A program made the translations under genes and the position numbers. A stretch of 64,000 bases of DNA, taken from contig OY855913.1 in assembly GCA_963693305.1 (NCBI GenBank), forward strand, positions 5,159,001 through 5,223,000, given 5' to 3'. Position 1 is the first letter of the stretch; each line of letters starts with the position of its first letter. Source of the stretch: Meandrina meandrites (taxonomy: Eukaryota; Cnidaria; Anthozoa; Scleractinia; Meandrinidae). A model generated the notes under the pieces. It was not told the origin of the DNA, made no database searches, and saw only the letters and a list, made by a program, of their open reading frames with translations. Below, piece after piece: positions 52,901 through 61,686 of this stretch.

Positions 52901-55900
52901 ACCACCTCTGCCACCAAAACCAGTTGGTAAGTATACTCCGAATGACAAGTATTTATGTTTTAGTGCAAGCCATGGAAATACCTTATACTTTTTACCTTTT
53001 TCTCCTAATAGAACGTGCCGTTTTCTTGAAAAACAAAACCCATGTTGACTTGGCGCGACTTCCCTTACTTCCATTCCCCCGAACTTAATCGTTCCCTTCT
53101 CGGTGGGTGTGTGCCGTACGGTTCGGACGTAGCGATTTGCTCTTGATTACTTTGAGTAAGACCTGTTCTTCTTGTTTGACTGGTGTGACTGTTACTTCCA
53201 TTTCATGCAGCTATAAGACGTGCTGTGGCTGTGTATCCGCTGAACCGTAACACCCAAGCAAAAGACATCAGCTTCAAAAGGAATCCTCAAGGAAGAGTGG
53301 GCCGAGTCAGATACGCTCGTGGACCTGATAATTCACCAGGCAGCTCAATAGAATTCTACGGGCGTAGCAACAGCTACGTGGAGTTCCCTAACCGAGGAAA
53401 AATTGATACCAGGCGTTCCATAACTCTTCTAGCGTGGATCTACCACACTGGTCGAGCCGGGCCCATCTTTAACTACATGCCAAACGGTTGGGGCGTTCAT
53501 TTCTGGATGGTTTCACCAAGAGCTTTGTTTGCACGATTCACGCGCCGAAGAGGAAGACGTTTCACTCATGCTGTTTACAGCCGAACCGTCCGACCGCGAA
53601 AATGGCAGTTTGTTGGTACGACGTACAGCTTCAGAACCGGTATAGCCCGGTTGTTCGTCAACTCGCGTTTTGTAGTGGCCAAACGCATTGGACGATTCAG
53701 GCTGGCGACCAATTACCCCGTCAGAATGGGAGCACGTGTTGGAGACAGAAGATACTTTAAGGGACGAATCTCCTGTATGCAGGTTTATAACCGAGCTCTG
53801 AACAGAAATCAGATTTTGGTTCGCCAGAAGAGGTGTTTCAGACCAGGTAATATATCCTGAATGGCAACGAGCTAGAGTCCAAGAATTCCAGAAAAATAAC
53901 CAGGGTTTTGGGTTAAGTGTTAGGGAACAGGGAAAGTCGCTTTGAGGAGACCAACCTTTTCGTTGTCTCATTTTTCAATTGAATTTATCATTTTAATTTG
54001 TCGTACAATTTGTCCTTTAAACAGTGCAATGTTTCTTCTTTTATACGTGTTCTCAAATAAGAAAATTAAACAAATATCTCAAGGATTTCTGTTTTACAAG
54101 AAGTCTTTTAACCGTCAGTCTGCAGGGCTAAGAAATATTTCGTATCACAAATATATACAAAATAGAAAATAAATATGTGTAGTTTTGTTGTGCTAAAATA
54201 ACTCTTTTTTTTTCTTTACCACATCCTGTCTGTCTAACTTTAACCATGTTTTGCCGTTTCTTTCTTTTGTCCCAGTGCGACCGAAGCCAAGACCAGTTAG
54301 ACCTGTTAGACCAGTTAGACCTGTTAGGCCCAAAGGTTAGTGTTTTTTGTTTGTTTGATTGTTGTTTCTGCGCCGACATGTTTGTTTTGTATCTGTTCTC
54401 TGGGTTCAAAGTGGCAGCTAGTGGAATTCCTCCATCTCTCTCTAGGACAGTTCGTCCTGTAAATTCACTATTGCAATAGTCAAGATGACCTCAATAGTCC
54501 CCTCTTCTGAGCTAACAGGCGAATATTATTATTAAAGACGCAATTCTTTCCGAGTTCTACAGATTAACAGAGGTCCGAAATTCAACCCGCAAAATCCCGT
54601 ACATATGACGTAGATGTTAACGCAAACAACACATTTTTACCTTGGTTTGTTTGTTGTTTCCACTGATGCTGTAGCCAACAGCACCACAACGCGATTTTGC
54701 ACACACCGCACTTTTTTGAATATTACGTCTAGCTGTTTCTTTCTTTCTTACCAGTTAAAACTCAAGCTGTCGCCATTTTCCCACTTAATGGAGCCACAAA
54801 GAGTAAAGATATCAGTACTCAAAACAATCCCCGTGGAATAACCGTTAACGTCCGCACCGCGCCTGGACCAGACGGAACACGCGACGGCTCGTACCAGTTT
54901 TACGGACGAAGCAACAGTTACATTCTCTTCCCCAACCGAGGCGCGCTGGACACCAAGCGTTCTATCACTCTCTTAGCGTGGATCTTACACCAGGGACGCG
55001 CAGGACCTATCTTCAACTACATGCCAAATGGCTGGGGCGTGCACTTTTGGATGATTTCGCCGAAAACACTATTCGTGCGGTTTACGCGTCGTAGAGGACG
55101 GCGTTTCACAAAGGCGGTTGTAAGCGGGAGTGTCAGACCTGGACGATGGCAGTTTGTTGGTGCAACTTATAGCAGACGAACAGGGCAAGCGAAGTTATTT
55201 GTCAATGGAAGGTTCACAGCGAGGAAGTACATCGGTAGAATACGGTTGGCGACAAACTACCCAGTAAGAATGGGAGCTCGTATCGGTGACGGAAGATATT
55301 TCCGAGGACGAATCTCGTGTATGCAGGTGTACAGTGGTGCCCTGTCCCTCCGACAAATCATTTCGAAGAAGCGAAGATGCTTTAGGAGAAGTAAGTTATG
55401 ATCAAGTTGTAGTTGTTCTGGTTGCTGTTAGAGTGTTGACAGAAGAAATTGGTTTTGAAATCTCAAAAGTGTAGTTTATTTTTTCGGTGGACTCGACGAA
55501 CTTAAACAGCAGAATCAAAAACAAACTTGTATATTACAATATAATACTGTATACATGTAGACAAGGTATACTTAGCGGCAAACTAACGCAAAAGAAGTTT
55601 GTGATTTATTTATCTGCTTCTAAGTGAGGCATTTATACTTTTTGTCAATAATGTTTTTTCTTTCTTTTAGAAACTCGCCCCGGGCCTCGACCGCGACCAA
55701 GACCTCGCCCCAGGCCACGACCGAGGCCATTGCCAAGACCGAAACCAAGACCCAGGCCTAAACCTGGAAGAGGTGATAATTTTACCACACTGTAAAATAC
55801 GATGCTCTGGGTATAAGGAATAACTCGTTGGTATAACTTCTTCTTTATAACCATCGGCTGTCGATGGTTTCCAGCAGTGTTGAACAGAGTCATTTGCTAA

Positions 55901-56512
55901 TAGAAAATTAAAGCGTTCAAAAAACGTACAGACTATGGAGTTGATAGAGAAAAATTATTGATCAAATTCAAGTGGATCTTGTTAGCGTCGGTTCTCTCAG
56001 TACTAGGCATCAATTAAATGCATTTTGGTGGGAAATTTTTAGATACCAGAAATCTATGGCGATCGTGCCGGTAGATAACGTGGCTAACATGATATGAGAA
56101 AAATACGTTGAATATTTGATGAAATTTCCCGTTGAAAAACGTCAAAATGCAGACTTCTGTACAGTTGTATAGCGACAGTTTCAATATATCCATTCAAAGA
56201 TCTGTAATTGTTGGACCCTTTGAAAGCTTCGACCCGTTCCTTTAATACTTGGTACCATAACTATTTTTTTTTCCTCTGGCGTGTTTAAAATGGCAAAACA
56301 CAATGGAAAATGTCCTATTTGAGAATAGCAGTCTTACTATACTTACGCTATGTTTTTGTTCCTGTGCTTGGATACCAAATCGTTTTCTCGATTTAAATTA
56401 AAAGAAACTTTTTTTTCTTTTCTTTTTTTTTTTTTTTTTTTTTTATTTTTATTTTTTTTTTTTTTTTTGGATACCTAATGAAAAACAGTATACCAATCTC
56501 CAGTGAGAGTGG

Positions 56513-56555
<43 letters not shown>

Positions 56556-57977
56556 CTACACGTTTTATTTCAGACACAAGGCACATAGACAATTTACAAA
56601 AAAGAGATACTTACAATTCAATAATAATTTTACGACAGCTTACAAATATGATAACTAACATACACTACGAATACTTACTTTAATTTTAACAATTTACGTT
56701 CCGCGGTACAATAAACTTGTGGTTGAAACAACAGCAACAACAAATGAATAGTTAAAGTAAAGCAGCCCATGTGCGATAATATTTCGGGAGTGCTTTTTTT
56801 GCAGTAGCGATCTCTTTTAGAATTTCGAGTTTTCCGTCAACAGAAAGTAGAAAACTTTGAAAGTCTGGGACATCTCCGCGAAGGCTTGCGCAAAAAATAC
56901 AATATTTGGCTGTTAGTAGACAGTAATTTAGAACTCGCCAATGCTTTGTTCTATCGTGCCAGCCGTAAAGGATATGGGTTGTGGATAACGTTATTGTTTC
57001 ATCTGTTTTTTGATGCCACCATTCTTGAAACAGGGTCCAGAATTCAACTGTAATAGTACAATTTATTAGCAGGTGGTGCAGAGTTTGATGTTCGATGTTG
57101 CATAAGTTGCATATGGGGTTTTCTGAGAGGCCGTCTCGGTAGAGTGTGGCGCGGGTTGGAATCACGTTGTGAATGACTTTATATTGAAACATTATTATTT
57201 TAACTTCATTTGTGACTGCGAATGGCATGAGATAGACTTTCCTGATAGTGTTTTCTGCAAACCCGTGGCGAAGTATTTTGGTTTCAGCAGTGGGAGGAAC
57301 AAAGACAGTTTTTAATTAAAAGAAACTTAACATCATAAATTCAACAAAATTTTGTATTTATTTTCCAGAGTGCATAGCAAAAATCGACGTTGCTTTCCTC
57401 GTCGATGGTTCTGGAAGCGTCGGCCAAGCAAACTTCCGTCGTTGCCTCTCATTTATTCAGAACGTAATCCGTGGATTCAAAATCTCGCCTCGATACACCC
57501 GCATTGCGGCTGAGGTTTACTCATCCACTCCTCGTAGGACTTTTTCATTTAGTCGATACAGTAACGCGTACCAGGTGCTCAGGGCTGTGGGATCGATAAA
57601 GTACCCCCGCGGAGGAACCAAAACAGGACAGGCTCTCTGGGATGTCCTAAGATACATATTCCGAGGTAGAACCAGCCGGAAAAGGATCCTTTTTGTCCTG
57701 ACCGACGGTCGATCCCAAGACCATGTACGGAAACCTGCGCGGGCGCTGAAACGCGCCAATGTTGAAATTTTCTCTGTTGGCGTTGGTCGAGGCTACAGTA
57801 TGACGCAACTCAATGAGATGGCGACTGACCGTAGTCACGTGTTCACGGTCGATTTCCGTAACCTTAACTCTATCATAAAGGCTATCAAGAAGAAGGCTTG
57901 TAAAGGTAAGGGCTTGTGTAAAACTAAGATGTTATCCTTTGTGCAATGACACGCTTACCATAGTGACCGTTACCATG

Positions 57978-58047
<70 letters not shown>

Positions 58048-58060
58048 ATCTGTCTGTCTA

Positions 58061-58095
<35 letters not shown>

Positions 58096-58136
58096 GTCTG
58101 TTTGTCTGTCTGTCTGTCTATCTGCCTGTCTGTCTA

Positions 58137-58167
<31 letters not shown>

Positions 58168-61100
58168 TGGAAAACTATTTTAACTCATTTCATTCATTGT
58201 GTATGTCATGACTTTCAAAATTGATTGTAATTTCCTTACATTTCACTGTAACAATTACTGATGACTTATTGGCCAAACATAACGCCTTAATCTTGGCTAT
58301 CTCACAGCTTATTTTATTAAATTAATTTATTTTTTTATGTGAAGGAGGACGAAAGCCACCGTCACCACACAGACCATCAGGTATTTCTGAGTTTGTTTGT
58401 TCATTTTTTCCCCCTTATCTTATTGTTTGTTTCCTCGCGTTCGTTTCTTTGTGTCGATGCTTGGCTCGTTAGCTCCAATAATGTCTCGTGATTCGTACCA
58501 TTAGGCACGTGGCGTCAAGTGTATTCTCATCGGCCAAGACTTCATATTTTAATAAATAATACTTGTAAGGACTGACCTCGTATTACATCGCAGTATTTCT
58601 AATAAAATCGAAATATTTTATAATCCGTTTATCATTTTAAGGAACGCTCCGAGCCGTTGCTGTGTACCCGCTAAATGCTCGCACAAATGCACGTGACATC
58701 AGCTTCAACAGAAATGCCCCGGGTAAAATGTCGAATGTTCGACCAGCGCCAGGCCCTGACGGACGGCGCGGAACGAGTTACGAGTTCCTGGGGCGAAGAA
58801 ACAGCTTCATCCAGTTTCCCAATTTCGGCAAACTGGACACCAAAAAGTCGATCACTATCCTGGCTTGGGTGTACCATCAAGGTCGAGCGGGGCCTATTTT
58901 CAATTATCATCCCAGCGCCTGGGGTGTACATCTCTGGATGGTTGGACGCCGCGCGTTGTTCGTCCGTTTTACAAAGCGCAGAACGCGTGACTTTACCGCC
59001 GCTTTGGTTAGCAAAACTGTCAAGCGTAGCCGATGGCAATATGTGGGAGCTTCTTATGACCACACAACCGGGACGGCCAAGTTGTTCGTCGGTGGAAGAA
59101 TGGTTGCGCGAAAGCGTATTGGAAGAATACGGTTGGCTACAAATTATCCCGTCAGAATGGGAGTGCGGATTGGAGATGGAAGGTTCTTCCGTGGAAGGAT
59201 TTCTTGTCTTCAAGTGTACAACGTCGCTTTGAATACGCGGCAGATAGCAGCACGAGCGAAGAGATGTTTTGTACCAGGTTTGTTATTGTCCTTTGATTTC
59301 GTGTACGTCTTGTATTTTTCTGTGCAGTATAGTTAATGCAATTGTCTTTTCCCTTTCCTTCAAAGGAATACGCCTTGTTGTTCAAAGTTAATAAGCACAT
59401 TAATTTTAATAAAACAATTTTCGAGTTGTGTTTTACCTCGAGGTCAGTTCAAATAGAAGCCTGATGAAAAACCTGTTATATGGGAATGAATTTGATTTCT
59501 AACATTTGCAACATGTGAGCAAAATTCAGTTTCATTTCAAAGCCTTGCACCACTTCACATTTTGAGAAAGAAGGAAAAGACATCTCGTAAAAGGTATAAA
59601 ATGGCTATATCATTCCATTCGTTTATTGGGCCTATAGAATATAAGGACACATCGTTATCGTTTTCAGTATAATTATGTGTATCGTTAATGCAGAGAATGT
59701 CACTCTCTGTTGCTAGAAACTTACTTACCCAAAGTAAATACAAGCGATTATGACCTACCCTCGCTTTGGAAAGTAAGTTGAACCCAACACAGTTTTGGTG
59801 AATTTAAACTGATCAAGTGTACTTGTCCGTCGATCAAACTTTGACAGGGCTTCCGAAGCCGCGCCCACCGCCACGCCCAACAGGAAGACTGTTCAAACGA
59901 ACAGGTTGCTATAAAGACACGTCCCGCAGAGCCATGGGAAGGCTTCTCGGCAATTTGCGACGAAGAAGGGATGCTGTTATGCGTTGCTTCCTCCTGTCTG
60001 CCAGACGAGGGTACCGGGCATTTGGCGTCCAGGACGGAGGCGAATGCTTCTCTGGTCCGCTGGCTCATCGCACCTTCAGAAAATATGGCCGCTCAAACAG
60101 ATGCAAGAATGGAAGAGGAGGACCCTGGGCTAATGATGTGTATATTATTATTAGAAGAAGTAAGTAGATCACGTGTCATATTGTAAATGGTCAGGAAGCT
60201 TTATTTCATTTATTTTAAGGCAACCCATTTTTCTTGAAAGCCGAAATTGGTGGCTATGGATCGTTAACTTGTTGCACCTGACTGGCCAAAAGTATCAAGC
60301 GTCACTGCAAATATTCAAGCTTTAATCATCAAACTCCGCTGAGTCGAAAATAAAGAGAGCACATATTTTAGAACTCCTGTTACTACAGAAGCCTGCTTTA
60401 ATCTAAGAAGCTAAACCTTGGTTTATTTCGTATTTTAGGGCCTATCCCTCGGCCTCGGCCTCGCCCGAGACCACGACCACGACCAGCACTGCCAGGTAAG
60501 CCGATGCTTCAAGAACTTTAGACAATGCAGGGCTTTTCACTATTGTTCACACATACAAACCACTACATGACTTCCAGCTTGATACCTTGCTGTTTGGAAC
60601 TGTTTGAAATCTTCTGTTTTTGGCTTAGTAAACGTTTCATTTCGTTTCCATTCAGGAAAGCATGTTTTTCCTCCACTCTATTCCGTTCACTTTTAACTCC
60701 GCCATTTAGTGTCCTTTTACACGTTGTCTTAACGCTAGATTTAAATAAATAAATAAATAAATAAATTGAAATACGGTGCTAAATTAAAGCAAAATTACAC
60801 AGGTATCGCAAATCTCAGTGTAGTCGCGTAGATCCGATTTTCGTCCACCTTCCGAAGGCTGTGTATTTAGAATAAGGCTGTGACACGTTATGCAGGGCCT
60901 CACTGAATGACACCTGGTGATATGAGCTCCGTCGATAAATGGCCTTATTATTATTACATTTTTTTGTTTGTTTGTTTTTACAGTCTGCAAGGCTCGTGTA
61001 GACCTGGGCCTTATTGTAGATGGATCAGGAAGCGTTGGCCGCGCCAACTTCATCAGAAGCCTGAACTTCATCAAGAATCTGATCAGCTCGTTCGTGATAT

Positions 61101-61655
61101 CTCCTCGAAATTCCAGAGTAGGCATCCTTCTCTATTCTAACCGCATCATCCCAGTCTTCTCCTTCGGTCAATACAAGGGTCTGCGCAGCGTCCTCCGGGC
61201 TATTGACAGAATCAAGTATCCCGGCGGAGGAACCAAGACCGGCAGTGCCCTCTCATACTCCAGGAGGTACCTGTTTGCAAGAAGCAATCGGCGTAAGGTA
61301 TTAATCCTGATGACAGACGGCAAGTCATATGACAGAGTTGGACGACCAGCCGCAGCGTTACGTAATATGGGAGTGCAGGTGTTTGCCTTGGGTGTCGGAA
61401 AACGAATCAGTATGAAACAGCTCACCCAGATTGCAAGCAATCGACGACATGTCTTTACAGCGAACTTTAGAAACTTGGGTTCGTTTGTGAGAGCGATTAA
61501 GCAAAAGGCTTGCAAAGGTAAAAACAGTTATGTCCATAAGGCCATATTCGTATTCTCGGTATTGGACTGCAACTAGCTTGCAATGGAGGCTAAAACGGGG
61601 GAATATCATTAAAAAGAGCTTCATGTGATTTGCCTTTGAAAAGATTCCCCGCATT

Positions 61656-61686
<31 letters not shown>

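Noticed and set aside
57939..58224. Open frames rich in Cys-Leu-Ser-Val
   Set aside because: They are translations of a (CTGT)n microsatellite; a tetranucleotide repeat without stops gives long open frames in several phases.
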